Of a DNA stretch of 46,031 nt, positions 6,414 through 15,105 are shown piece by piece (the stretch's first letter is position 1; the number at the start of each line of letters is the position of its first letter). A model generated the notes under the pieces. That model searched no databases. It was not told the DNA's origin and saw nothing but the letters and a program-made list of their open reading frames with translations. Origin of the DNA: Propionivibrio limicola (GTDB lineage: Bacteria; Pseudomonadota; Gammaproteobacteria; Burkholderiales; Rhodocyclaceae); contig NZ_SSSR01000023.1 of assembly GCF_009469695.1 (NCBI RefSeq), positions 1 to 46,031 on the forward strand, written 5' to 3'. Made by a program: the position numbers and the translations under genes.

Positions 6414-9400
6414 AGGCTCGGGAAACGCTCTTTCACAACCGAGAGAAACTTCGTCACTTCGGGAGTGGATGGAACGACGTGCTCGTAGAGTTGAGTTCGG
6501 CCTGCATTTTTCACATTGTAGGTCGCCGTCTTGTACCCTGCGGTGGTCAACCACTGTGCCAATCCAGCCTGGGATAGATCGACATCCTGCAAGCCCCATG
6601 CACGCTGCACGTAAGCCACAAGGAAGGTCCTGATGGCAATGCCGAGATATGGCTTGTCCCCTCGCGCATAAAGCATTCCAGTCACCCCGCGCGTGACGCG
6701 TGTAACGCTCGGTGTAGGCAGTACGGCGGCGCCTGTTCCCGATGGATTGGATGATTGCGCACCCTTTCGAAGTTGGCGCGTAACCGAAGATTGTTCTGGC
6801 TGCGCTAAATACTGTCGTACACGACGTCGATTGCCTGCGTATAGTCCTTGAAACGCCTGCCAATCGTTCCAGTCCTCCAAGGCCTTGAGGCAACGGGGTG
6901 GGGACCCTTCATCCCCCTTCTTGCCACGACGCCACTGGTCGAACAGAGTACGAACCAGCTCACCTTCCTCGGCGGATTCCCACGGAACCGTCCGGAAAGC
7001 GAGATGCTCAACGCCATGCGATTCGATTTTGACCATGCAAGGATCGACCGGCTTGCGCTTGAAATCGAATTCCATGTTCAATGTCATATCCCGGTCGAGC
7101 GTCTGCATATCCCAATCGTTGAGGAGAACGTCGCGCATCGACATCAGCGATGGCCGCTTGATCACCTGTCCCGGATAGCGGTCGACGAATAGATCCAAAA
7201 CGAACTTGTTCTGGTTAACAGGCTTCAGCAGCTCAAGTTCCTTGGCCTCGTCCCCTTCGGCCGAGTCCAGAAGGACCTTGATTCCGCCTTTTGCGACGAC
7301 TGGCTCCTGCCCCTCGACTGCTTTTCCCGTTAGCTGCAACCGGGTCTTGGCGGCAACCGCTTGCGCGATCAGGTGCTTGAGTTCGGTCATCGCGGTACCT
7401 GGCGCAACCCGATCGACCAAGGCTTGAAACCGCTGGCAAAGCGGGCCGGATAAGTTGAGCTTCTCTACATCTACCAGTAGCCCGTCAGTGGTCGCCGAAA
7501 CGACCAGCGTACCCTGCGGCAACTTCCAGAGAATTTCCCCCAGTACTGCACGGGCAAAGCCACTGGTCATCGCGGCTATAGCGGCTTCGGAGATCGCTGA
7601 CTTGCCGATTTTGACGGTGTCCATCTCCTTGGGGCTCATGCTGCGCTTTTCTTTGTACCCTTGCCCAGATTTGCCGTAGCAGGTGTTGCCAACGCCCTTC
7701 ATAAACTCGTTGGGTAGCGACTTCTTCTTGTACTTCAGCCGCTCTGTGCGGGTGTAAATCGAGAACGACTCGAAGGGGCGGTAACCAACATCGCCATGAG
7801 ATTCGGGAGGGAACTGCATTTCCGGGGCGGGGACGAGAACATCTCCGTCCCACTCCAGATCATTTTTTTTGGCCTTACCCACCTTCTTGCTACGCATGAT
7901 TTTCTGACTGCGTAGAAATACTTCTTCACGCGCCATCCACGGAATGACGACACCGAACTTGACCTTGACCTCTGCTCCCATCATCAGCGCGAGCTCAATT
8001 TCAGGCGCTGTCGCGATGGAAGTGCCGGAAAGCGGGAACCAGAGCCCATAATTTCCAACTATAACCGGCAGGCATGGGTATTCGGTGCTGGAGGGGAAAC
8101 TAAACTCTACCTGAGCAAATCCGGCAACGTGACCAACGAATGCTTGCGGGTCACGCACGATATTCATCCGCTCGTAATCAAGCGTCATTGCGCCAGCCAG
8201 GCTGACCACGTAGCAACCGGCCAGGTCATGGTCGTAGAGGCGGGAAGCTGGGCTCGCGATAGGGGTTGGGCCGAATCGATAGCATTCGTTTCGTCCGCCA
8301 ATGTAGGCATCGGCGAGGAATGCCTCCAGCCATTGTCGTAATTGTGTGGCTACGCGCTTCGTTTGGGAAAGAGGGCGATCATGGCGACCGCTCCACCGCC
8401 ATTCACGAACCTTGGTGAAATTCAGAGCCACATCGGGATGGATACCATCTTTACGCATGCAAAGCTGGGACAGCCGCACGCCAAGCCCGCTCAGCGTTGC
8501 GGACACACCCTTCAACCCCAGGCGACGATTGCAGAACCAGAGCACCCAAAGCACGTAGAGTACGGCAAGTTCGGCATCTCGCAAGCCGTAGGCCTTGAAG
8601 AAATCTGGCCGGTCACGCTGAAGCCTTGCCATGTCAGACTTCATGTACCCCTTCGGTAATGATAATTTTTCCAGACCCAACCATTCGCCGATCTTGTTTA
8701 GATTGGCCCCGGGGGGCGCAAGCCGAGCGGCATCAATCAGCCGAACCGAAATCAGCCGAGGATCGAAATTCTCACCGGCGATGAAGGAATACCGCGACTT
8801 GAGGCGATTGGCCTGGGCATCGCTAAGGGAGATTTTGAGTTCGGCGGGCCTGCCCACCGTTGCCAGAGAGCCATTGACCCCCTGCGTCTGGCGGATAAAG
8901 TTCTTGGCGTCGCGGAATATCGGTAGATCGGCCAGCGTGAAAAAACCACACAGGATGATTTCACAAGGCCATTCATCGAAGATGCAGTAGCTTTCCGCTT
9001 CGTCCAACATTTCGTTGAGTGCATCGGCGAGGCTCGGGCGGGCATCGAGACATTCACCATTTTCGACTTCGACGACCTTGTCGAGCCGTTCTCCGGTGGG
9101 GCCGACCATGTGAAATTGAACCGTTAACAAGCGGTTCCGCCCTTTTCGGTGATGCTGCCACTCCGCGTCAAAGCCGATGAAAACCGGCGCTCCCAGCCCA
9201 CGCAGGAGGTCCGGCTTGCCCCCCTTCATTGCTGCGGCTGTTGGCAGAGCTGCGGATATATCGACATGTCCTTGCCCCTGTCCGGCTAGAAACTCATCAC
9301 GTGCCCGAAGTTCTTCCTCGCTCGGTCCTGTCTTCATAAAGCCCGGCAGCCCAGCTTCACCAGAAGGGGGGCGGGGGGGCTGCTTAACCTTGGCCCCCTC

Positions 9401-9474
9401 CAGCAAAGGCTCGAAATGGGTACGCGCTTGGCGTGACGAAGAAGATCCGCGGCGGCTCGGAGAGAATCGGACAT
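6380..9474 (-). CDS. Family-B DNA polymerase with 3'-5' exonuclease, pipolin type (piPolB-like)
   Basis: A replicative-type polymerase of about 1,030 residues. Residue numbers here count from the first codon of the open frame (9736). The exonuclease domain shows Exo I FDAEW (189-193) and Exo III YGLRDAEL (383-390). The polymerase domain shows motif A YDHDLAGCY (501-509), motif B KGVGNTCYGK (680-689) and motif C as TTDG (749-752). All catalytic acids appear present. Roughly 230 C-terminal residues after position 890 match no domain I know. The frame is open back to 9736, but that part reads through a terminator and a dyad. The only start with a good ribosome site is ATG 9474 (MSDSLRAAADLLRHAKR), which is in a different frame and needs a -1 shift between 9474 and about 9350. 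The first in-frame ATG is at 9337. Primer independence is inferred from the element context. Confidence 0.8.
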
Positions 9475-9480
9475 GTGGTG

Positions 9481-9486
9481 TTCCTT
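9481..9486 (-). promoter_or_regulatory. Ribosome binding site supporting the polymerase start at 9474
   Basis: AAGGAA six bases before ATG 9474 (minus strand). It is the best Shine-Dalgarno in the region. It argues for MSDSLRAAADLL as the real N-terminus, even though that codon is out of frame with the rest of the polymerase. Confidence 0.6.
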
Positions 9487-9534
9487 GTTCGTGCGGTGCT
9501 GTTAGGAAGCGCGAGAAGGAATTTTTACATGCCG

Positions 9535-9579
9535 TCGTGACAGGTGGTGTCGTTTCGCTATCGAGCAAACCTGTCACGA
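9535..9579. promoter_or_regulatory. 11-bp perfect dyad upstream of the polymerase gene
   Basis: TCGTGACAGGT (9535-9545) is complementary to ACCTGTCACGA (9569-9579) with a 23-base spacer. It lies about 60 bases upstream of the likely polymerase start. The left arm overlaps CAGGTGGTGTC (9541-9551), an 11-base core that also occurs in both internal dyads of the element. It may be an operator or part of an origin (inference). Confidence 0.55.
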
Positions 9580-9691
9580 AAAGTGAAGAGCTCTTGCTTG
9601 TCGAGGGAGGTAGAGCTGCTTCGACTCTGTTCTTGCAATTGACGTCAAGCGCAGTCCTTGGATGGACGCGGATAAGCCTGACGTTGCTCGG

Positions 9692-9705
9692 ACCAGAAAT
9701 GGACC
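9692..9705 (+). repeat. Short recurrent motif ACCRGAAATGGACC, copy 3
   Basis: ACCAGAAATGGACC lies 66 bases inside attR. It sits in a local tandem in which GGACCAGAA occurs twice, 11 bases apart (9690-9709). The copy inside attL is identical over the 14 bases. Confidence 0.45.
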
Positions 9706-9720
9706 AGAAGCCGAATTTAG

Positions 9721-9751
9721 AAAACAAAAAAGCCAACCCGGGGGTTGGCTT
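9721..9751 (-). terminator. Element-supplied terminator for the tRNA-Lys operon
   Basis: On the minus strand AGCCAACC and GGTTGGCT form an 8-bp stem followed by TTTTTTG. It lies about 29 bases beyond the tRNA CCA end. It belongs to the inserted element and replaces the ancestral terminator now displaced to 1575-1613. Confidence 0.85.
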
Positions 9752-9771
9752 AAGTGCTTGTTACTACTGCA

Positions 9772-9825
9772 AGAATTCGTGGTAGGGCGTGAGGGGATCG
9801 AACCTTCGACAAACGGATTAAGAGT
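9772..9825. repeat. attR: 54-bp direct repeat within the intact tRNA-Lys(CUU)
   Basis: Identical to 1623-1676. It covers 8 bases beyond the tRNA and 46 bases from the CCA end to the anticodon loop. Because the intact tRNA remains on this side, integration preserved the host gene. Confidence 0.9.
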
Positions 9826-9855
9826 CCGCTGCTCTACCAACTGAGCTAACGCCCC
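9780..9855 (-). tRNA. tRNA-Lys (CUU)
   Basis: A 76-base cloverleaf on the minus strand with CCA encoded and anticodon loop CTCTTAA. The acceptor stem GGGGCGT pairs with ACGCCCT with one G-U. It is the distal gene of a two-tRNA-Lys operon and the integration target of the element. Confidence 0.96.
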
Positions 9856-9873
9856 GCAATTTCTGCTTTGCTT

Positions 9874-9949
9874 TGGTGGGTCGGGCGAGATTCGAACTCG
9901 CGACCAACGGATTAAAAGTCCGCTGCTCTACCGACTGAGCTACCGACCC
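9874..9949 (-). tRNA. tRNA-Lys (UUU)
   Basis: A 76-base cloverleaf on the minus strand with CCA encoded and anticodon loop CTTTTAA. The acceptor stem GGGTCGG pairs perfectly with CCGACCC. It lies 18 bases upstream of tRNA-Lys(CUU), with which it is surely co-transcribed. Confidence 0.97.
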
Positions 9950-9965
9950 GAAGCAAGGAGCGCGC

Positions 9966-9994
9966 ACTATACTGGTCTTCCAGATGTGTGTCAA
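9966..9994 (-). promoter_or_regulatory. Sigma-70 promoter of the tRNA-Lys operon
   Basis: On the minus strand TTGACA (9994-9989), a 17-base spacer, then TATAGT (9971-9966). A GC-rich discriminator GCGCGC follows, the usual mark of stringently controlled stable-RNA promoters. Confidence 0.88.
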
Positions 9995-10171
9995 CGAAAT
10001 TGAGTGAATTGAATTAAATCGTGCCATCGATCATCGTCTGGTAATTGCCACGCCTCATTCTTCGGTAAATGCGATTGCCTGATGCTGCCAGTAGCCAAGC
10101 CGCTGTGCCCGGCGGATTCGGTGCTAGAATCGGAACCCTTTTGAAATCCGCCCCTTAAGGGATTTGTTCCG

Positions 10172-12787
10172 ATGAAAAGCGCCGAAATCCGCGAGACATT
10201 CCTCAAGTTCTTCGAGTCGAAGGGCCACCAGATTGTGGCTTCCAGTTCGCTCGTGCCGCACGAAGATCCGACCCTGCTGTTTACCAATGCCGGGATGAAC
10301 CAGTTCAAGGACGTGTTCCTTGGTTTTGACAAGCGCCCCTACACGCGGGCGACGACGTCGCAGAAATGCGTACGGGCGGGCGGCAAGCATAACGATCTGG
10401 AAAACGTCGGCTACACGGCGCGCCACCACACCTTCTTCGAGATGCTCGGCAACTTCTCGTTCGGCGATTATTTCAAGCGCGACGCGATCAAGTACGCCTG
10501 GGAGCTGCTGACCGAGGTCTACAAGTTGCCGAAAGAGAAACTGACTGTCACTGTCTACGCCGAGGACGACGAGGCTTACGACATCTGGACCAAGGAAGTC
10601 GGCGTGCCGGTCGAGCGGGTCATCCGCATCGGCGACAATAAGGGCGCCCGTTACGCTTCCGACAACTTCTGGATGATGGGCGACACCGGCCCCTGCGGCC
10701 CGTGCACCGAGATTTTCTACGACCACGGTGACCACATCTGGGGTGGCCCTCCCGGATCGCCGGAGGAAGACGGCGACCGTTTCATCGAAATCTGGAACAA
10801 CGTCTTCATGCAGTTCAACCGCGACGAGGCGGGCGTCATGCATCCGCTGCCCAAGCCCTCGGTCGATACCGGCATGGGGCTGGAGCGCATCTCGGCCGTG
10901 TTGCAGCACGTGCATGCCAACTACGAGATCGATCTGTTCCAGAAACTGATCCAGGCCGCCGCCCGCGAAACGAGCGATGCCGACATGGCCAGTCCGTCGC
11001 TGAAGGTGCTGGCCGATCACATCCGTGCCTGTTCGTTCCTGATCGCCGACGGCGTCATTCCGGGCAACGAAGGGCGTGGCTATGTGCTGCGCCGCATCAT
11101 CCGCCGCGCCATTCGTCACGGCTACAAACTCGGCGCCCGCGCTGCCTTCTTCCACAAGATGGTGCCGGATCTCGTCGCCGAGATGGGCGTCGCCTATCCG
11201 GAACTGGCGCAGAGCCAGGCCAAGATCATGGCAACGCTCAAGCAGGAGGAAGACCGCTTCTTTGAAACGATCGAGCACGGCATGGCGATCCTCGAAGGCG
11301 AGCTGAAAGCGCTGTCCGAAGGCGGTGTCTTCAACGGCGAAACCGCTTTCAAGCTGCACGATACCTACGGCTTCCCGCTCGATTTGACGGCCGATATCTG
11401 CCGCGAGCGCAAGGTGACCGTCGATGGCGCCGCCTTTGACGCCGCGATGGCCCGCCAGAAGGAACAGGCACGCGCCGCCGGCAAGTTCAAGATGGCCGCT
11501 AATCTCGAATACGATGGCCCGGCGACCATGTTCCACGGCTACGACACGCTCGAATTCAAGGGCAACGTGCTGGCGCTGTACAAGGACGGAGCGGCCGTCA
11601 ATCAGCTGAACGAAGGTGAGATGGGTGTTGTCGTGCTCGACAACACGCCGTTCTATGCCGAATCGGGCGGTCAGGTCGGCGACTGTGGCGTGCTGCAGTC
11701 GGTGCACGGCATTTTCGCCGTTGAGGACACGCAGAAGATTCAGGCAACCGTTTTCGGCCACCATGGCGTCGTCAAGACCGGTACGCTGACCGTCGGCAAC
11801 GGCGTTACGGCCAAGGTCGATGTGCAGGCCCGCGCCCGCACGATGCGCAACCACTCGGCGACGCACCTCCTGCACAAAGCGCTGCGCGAAGTGCTCGGCG
11901 ACCACGTCCAGCAGAAGGGCTCGCAGGTCGATCCCGACAAGACGCGTTTCGACTTCGTGCACAACCAGCCGCTGACCGACGAGGAAATCCGCAAGGTCGA
12001 AACCTTGGTCAACGCCGAAGTGCTGGTCAACGCCGCCACCGAGTGCCGCGTGCTGCCGATCGCCGAAGCGCAAAAGCTCGGCGCGATGATGCTGTTCGGC
12101 GAAAAGTACGGCGACGAGGTGCGCGTGCTCGACATCGGCTCGTCGCGCGAACTGTGCGGCGGCACCCACGTGGCACGCACCGGCGACATCGGCCTCTTCA
12201 AGATCACGGGCGAAGCCGGCGTCGCGGCCGGAGTGCGACGGATCGAGGCGGTGACCGGCGACAACGCGCTCGCCCTCGTGCAGCAGCAACAGGCCATGCT
12301 CGACGCCGCCGCGTCCGCCTTCAAGGCGCCGGTGGTCGAGGTGCCGGGCAAGATTGCGCAGGTACTCGATAACGTGCGGGCGCTGGAGAAGGAACTGGCG
12401 CGCTTGAAATCGAAGCTGGCCGCCTCGCAGGGCGATGATCTGGTCAATCAGGCGGTTGAGGTCAAGGGCGCGAAAGTGCTCGCCGCGACGCTCGAAGGTG
12501 CCGACGTCACCGCCTTGCGCGAAACGATGGACAAGCTCAAGGACAAGCTCAAATCGGCCGCCATCGTGCTAGCTTCCGTTGTTGACGGCAAGGTGACGCT
12601 GATCGCCGGCGTGACGGCCGATCTGACCGGCAAGGTCAAGGCGGGCGAGCTCGTCAATATGGTCGCCCAGCAGGTCGGCGGCAAGGGCGGCGGCCGTCCG
12701 GACATGGCGCAGGCCGGCGGTACGCAGCCGGAAAACCTGCCGAAGGCGCTGGTGTCCGTACCGGCTTGGGTCGAGCAGAAGCTTTAA
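10172..12787 (+). CDS. alaS: Alanine-tRNA ligase
   Basis: Charges tRNA-Ala with alanine and hydrolyses mischarged Ser/Gly-tRNA in the cytoplasm. At 871 residues it has the full family length. The class II catalytic core includes [19 protein letters not shown] (63-81), [18 protein letters not shown] (85-102) and motif 3 GMGLER (234-239). The editing domain has HSATH (about 561-565) and CGGTH (about 662-666), giving the four zinc/editing ligands. The C-terminal DHHA1-type domain ends with [15 protein letters not shown] near 835. The ATG at 10172 is preceded by AAGGG. It stands alone with its own terminator at 12811-12843. Confidence 0.98.
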   Translation: MKSAEIRETFLKFFESKGHQIVASSSLVPHEDPTLLFTNAGMNQFKDVFLGFDKRPYTRATTSQKCVRAGGKHNDLENVGYTARHHTFFEMLGNFSFGDYFKRDAIKYAWELLTEVYKLPKEKLTVTVYAEDDEAYDIWTKEVGVPVERVIRIGDNKGARYASDNFWMMGDTGPCGPCTEIFYDHGDHIWGGPPGSPEEDGDRFIEIWNNVFMQFNRDEAGVMHPLPKPSVDTGMGLERISAVLQHVHANYEIDLFQKLIQAAARETSDADMASPSLKVLADHIRACSFLIADGVIPGNEGRGYVLRRIIRRAIRHGYKLGARAAFFHKMVPDLVAEMGVAYPELAQSQAKIMATLKQEEDRFFETIEHGMAILEGELKALSEGGVFNGETAFKLHDTYGFPLDLTADICRERKVTVDGAAFDAAMARQKEQARAAGKFKMAANLEYDGPATMFHGYDTLEFKGNVLALYKDGAAVNQLNEGEMGVVVLDNTPFYAESGGQVGDCGVLQSVHGIFAVEDTQKIQATVFGHHGVVKTGTLTVGNGVTAKVDVQARARTMRNHSATHLLHKALREVLGDHVQQKGSQVDPDKTRFDFVHNQPLTDEEIRKVETLVNAEVLVNAATECRVLPIAEAQKLGAMMLFGEKYGDEVRVLDIGSSRELCGGTHVARTGDIGLFKITGEAGVAAGVRRIEAVTGDNALALVQQQQAMLDAAASAFKAPVVEVPGKIAQVLDNVRALEKELARLKSKLAASQGDDLVNQAVEVKGAKVLAATLEGADVTALRETMDKLKDKLKSAAIVLASVVDGKVTLIAGVTADLTGKVKAGELVNMVAQQVGGKGGGRPDMAQAGGTQPENLPKALVSVPAWVEQKL

Positions 12788-12810
12788 AGCCTGCTTTTCT
12801 GACAAGCGGC

Positions 12811-12843
12811 GCGGCTGTTTCCGGAAGGGGCAGCCGCTTTTTT
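12811..12843 (+). terminator. Terminator of alaS
   Basis: GCGGCTG and CAGCCGC form a 7-bp GC-rich stem across a 13-base loop, followed by TTTTTT, 24 bases after the stop codon. Confidence 0.9.
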
Positions 12844-13060
12844 ATGCATAACACTGCCGCCTGCTGAATATCGAAGGCGAAGACGTGTTAGCATCGCGCC
12901 TCCTCATAGCGCCACTCATCAGTCTTGGCGCTAGTCCGATCTGGCCAAGCCCCTTGCTTTGCCTTACCCACAATACCTGAGCGTTTGCCGAGACTGGTTC
13001 GTGCATAGGCGGTTGCATTGCTTTCCGCGCACGCATGGCAAATGCCTGGAGTTCTCTCGC

Positions 13061-14392
13061 TTGAAATTTACCGAACTTGGTCTCGTTCCCGAGATCCTTC
13101 GCGCCATTGCCGATCAAGGCTACGAAACACCCACGCCGATTCAGTCCCAAGCCATTCCCGTCGTCCTTTCCGGACGCGATCTGATGGCCTGTGCGCAAAC
13201 CGGCACCGGCAAGACTGCCGGATTTACCCTGCCGATTCTCAATCGCCTGAGCGAATCGAGAGCCGCTACCACCGGGCCGCGCAAGATTCGCGTGCTGATC
13301 CTGACGCCGACGCGCGAGCTGGCCGCCCAGGTCGGCGAAAGCGTCGCCACTTACGGTGCGCACCTGCCGTTCAAATCGCTCGTGATCTTTGGTGGGGTTA
13401 GCATGAACCCGCAGATTTCGGCGTTGCGCAAGGGCGTCGATATCCTCGTTGCTACCCCCGGCCGCCTGCTCGATCACGCGCAACAGCGCAACGTCGACCT
13501 CTCGGGCGTCGAGGTGCTGGTGCTCGATGAAGCCGACCGCATGCTCGACATGGGCTTCATCCACGACATCAAGCGCGTCATTGCGCTGGTGCCGAAAAAG
13601 CGTCAGACGCTGCTGTTTTCGGCGACGTTCTCGGATGAAATCCGGACGCTGGCCAGCAACTTCCTGACCGATCCCGGCTATGTCGAGTCGGAACGTCGCA
13701 ACACGGCATCCGAACTCGTCACGCAGTACGTCTACAAGGTTGACCGCGAGCGCAAGCGCGACCTGCTGGTCGAGCTGATCCGCGAAAAGGGCTGGTATCA
13801 GGTGCTGGTGTTTACGCGCACAAAATGGGGCGCCAACGGGCTTGCCGAGAAGCTGGTCAAGTCCGGCATCGAAGCCGATGCGATTCATGGCAACAAGAGC
13901 CAGAATGCGCGTACGCGGGCGCTGGCCAACTTCAAGAGCGGCAAGCTGCATGTGCTGGTCGCGACCGATATCGCGGCGCGTGGCATCGACATCAACGAAC
14001 TGCCGCACGTCGTTAACTTCGAGCTGCCGAACGTTGCCGAGGATTACGTCCATCGCATCGGGCGGACGGGCCGTGCCGGTTCTGAAGGTTCGGCAGTTTC
14101 TCTGGTCTGCGTTGATGAGCACAAACTGCTCAAGGACATCGAACGGCTGATCAAGAAGCCGATTGATGTGCTTGAGTATCCTGGCTATGCCCCGGACCCG
14201 TCGATTCGCGCCGAGCCGATCCAGATGCGTTCGGCCGGACCGCGTGGTGGTGGGCAGCGCTCGAATGGTGGGCGTTCTGGCGGTGGTGGTGCGTCACGCG
14301 GCAGTGCGCCGAAGGCGCCGGGGGGGGCTTCTGCCGGCAACGGCGGTAGGCCGGGCGGCGGTTCGCACCGCAGTGGCAGCCGCCATCGCTGA
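13061..14392 (+). CDS. rhlE: DEAD-box ATP-dependent RNA helicase, RhlE type
   Basis: An RNA helicase of 443 residues acting in ribosome assembly and RNA turnover. From the N-terminus: Q motif ending GYETPTPIQ (20-28), Walker A AQTGTGKT (45-52), PTRELA (83-88), GG (111-112), TPGR (132-135), DEAD (156-159) and SAT (187-189). The C-terminal RecA domain follows, with RGIDI and [10 protein letters not shown]. The last 70 residues are a Gly/Ser/Arg-rich tail. The open frame extends upstream to 12959, but RhlE proteins begin at the Q-motif phenylalanine. I chose TTG 13061 because a GGAG site lies 9 bases before it and the product starts KFTELGL as expected. Confidence 0.92.
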   Translation: MKFTELGLVPEILRAIADQGYETPTPIQSQAIPVVLSGRDLMACAQTGTGKTAGFTLPILNRLSESRAATTGPRKIRVLILTPTRELAAQVGESVATYGAHLPFKSLVIFGGVSMNPQISALRKGVDILVATPGRLLDHAQQRNVDLSGVEVLVLDEADRMLDMGFIHDIKRVIALVPKKRQTLLFSATFSDEIRTLASNFLTDPGYVESERRNTASELVTQYVYKVDRERKRDLLVELIREKGWYQVLVFTRTKWGANGLAEKLVKSGIEADAIHGNKSQNARTRALANFKSGKLHVLVATDIAARGIDINELPHVVNFELPNVAEDYVHRIGRTGRAGSEGSAVSLVCVDEHKLLKDIERLIKKPIDVLEYPGYAPDPSIRAEPIQMRSAGPRGGGQRSNGGRSGGGGASRGSAPKAPGGASAGNGGRPGGGSHRSGSRHR

Positions 14393-14448
14393 TTGAGTTC
14401 TGAACGCCTGCTTTTCAGGTGCCAGACAAGTAATACGTGGTTAATGAG

Positions 14449-14472
14449 ACCCCGGCTTCGCGCCGGGGTTTT
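14449..14472. terminator. Bidirectional terminator between rhlE and the nitroreductase gene
   Basis: ACCCCGGC (14449-14456) pairs with GCCGGGGT (14462-14469), followed by TTTT on the plus strand. It lies between convergent genes and could serve both. Confidence 0.85.
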
Positions 14473-14490
14473 ACTTTGAAGCGGGCGCTC

Positions 14491-15081
14491 TTACCCTGCC
14501 GGATAGGCGACGCTTTGGCCAAGGATGATGCGTTGCTGCGCGTCAAGGCCAAGCGCCTTGCCGAGCGCTTCGCGGTCGACCGAGCCGCGTGCGACCGTCG
14601 ACAGGCCGGCCGAGGTGCAGTAGAGGTAGGCGTTCTGCACGCAGAAGGCGGCATCGGTCGAGCCGTAGACCAGTTGCTGCTCGGTGTTGAGTTCCGGCAT
14701 CTTGCGGAAGTCGGCGACGAAGACAAGATTGACGGGAGCGGTCGGCACAAAGTCCTGCTTGCCGGCCAGAAGGCGGATGTCTTCGGCGAGTACGACGATC
14801 AGCGCGTGCCGGTCGATGTCGTATTTGTAGGTGGCTTCCGCCGTGATCACGAACACGTCGATTTCGCGCCGGCTGCGGCCGTTCGGTACGGTCAGCTTGC
14901 CGCTTTCGGGGCGGCTGATGCCGATGGCGGACCACAGCAGATTGGCGAGTACTTGCGTCGGGATCGGCGTTGCGCTGTATTCGCGCCGCGACTCGCGGGT
15001 TTTGAACGCTTCCATCAGCGGCATGCCGCCGGTCGTTTCGGGGGGGGGGGGGGGGATGGTGGTTCCGGGGGTGAGCGTCAT
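14491..15081 (-). CDS. Nitroreductase-family protein (SagB-type)
   Basis: A 196-residue protein of the FMN-dependent nitroreductase superfamily, substrate unknown. The family pattern is visible: FKTRESRREYSATPIP near the N-terminus (flavin-phosphate region), LLWSAIGISRPESGKLTVPN, and the C-terminal segment AAFCVQNAYLYCTSAGLSTV. The ATG at 15081 follows AAGGAA. The N-terminus includes five consecutive prolines encoded by an uninterrupted run of 16 G on the plus strand (15040-15055), so slippage could switch the gene off. It is the last gene of a leftward group after rfaE2 and ends at the bidirectional terminator. Confidence 0.82.
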   Translation of the reverse strand: MTLTPGTTIPPPPPETTGGMPLMEAFKTRESRREYSATPIPTQVLANLLWSAIGISRPESGKLTVPNGRSRREIDVFVITAEATYKYDIDRHALIVVLAEDIRLLAGKQDFVPTAPVNLVFVADFRKMPELNTEQQLVYGSTDAAFCVQNAYLYCTSAGLSTVARGSVDREALGKALGLDAQQRIILGQSVAYPAG

Positions 15082-15105
15082 GCTTATTCCTTAGGCGGGT
15101 GATGA

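Larger units (their letters stand above)
1623..9825. mobile_element. Pipolin-like integrated element at tRNA-Lys(CUU)
   Basis: An 8.2-kb insertion bounded by 54-bp direct repeats, of which the right one lies in the intact tRNA-Lys gene. Cargo from left to right: PIN toxin and HTH antitoxin (minus), a duplicated 240-bp block, an orphan gene (plus), a UDG-like gene (minus) split by an IS5-family copy, the second 240-bp block, and a roughly 1,030-residue family-B DNA polymerase (minus). Known pipolins combine a primer-independent PolB, a UDG-like protein and tRNA-anchored att repeats, which is what is seen here. They normally also encode tyrosine recombinases, and none is visible. That the polymerase is of the primer-independent class is inference. 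Confidence 0.75.

Noticed and set aside
9338-9380. Programmed ribosomal frameshifting at the G-runs of the polymerase gene
   Set aside because: No clear slippery heptamer with a downstream structure was identified. A mutation or assembly error is simpler, so it is reported only as an open question.
9475-9736. Upstream 87 codons of the polymerase frame as a real N-terminus
   Set aside because: They begin in a terminator hairpin, cross the dyad at 9535-9579, lack a ribosome site and do not look like protein.
10124-12289. 721-codon antisense frame over alaS
   Set aside because: It is the mirror of a strongly conserved gene in GC-rich DNA, with repetitive His/Arg/Val/Ala-rich composition and no family resemblance.
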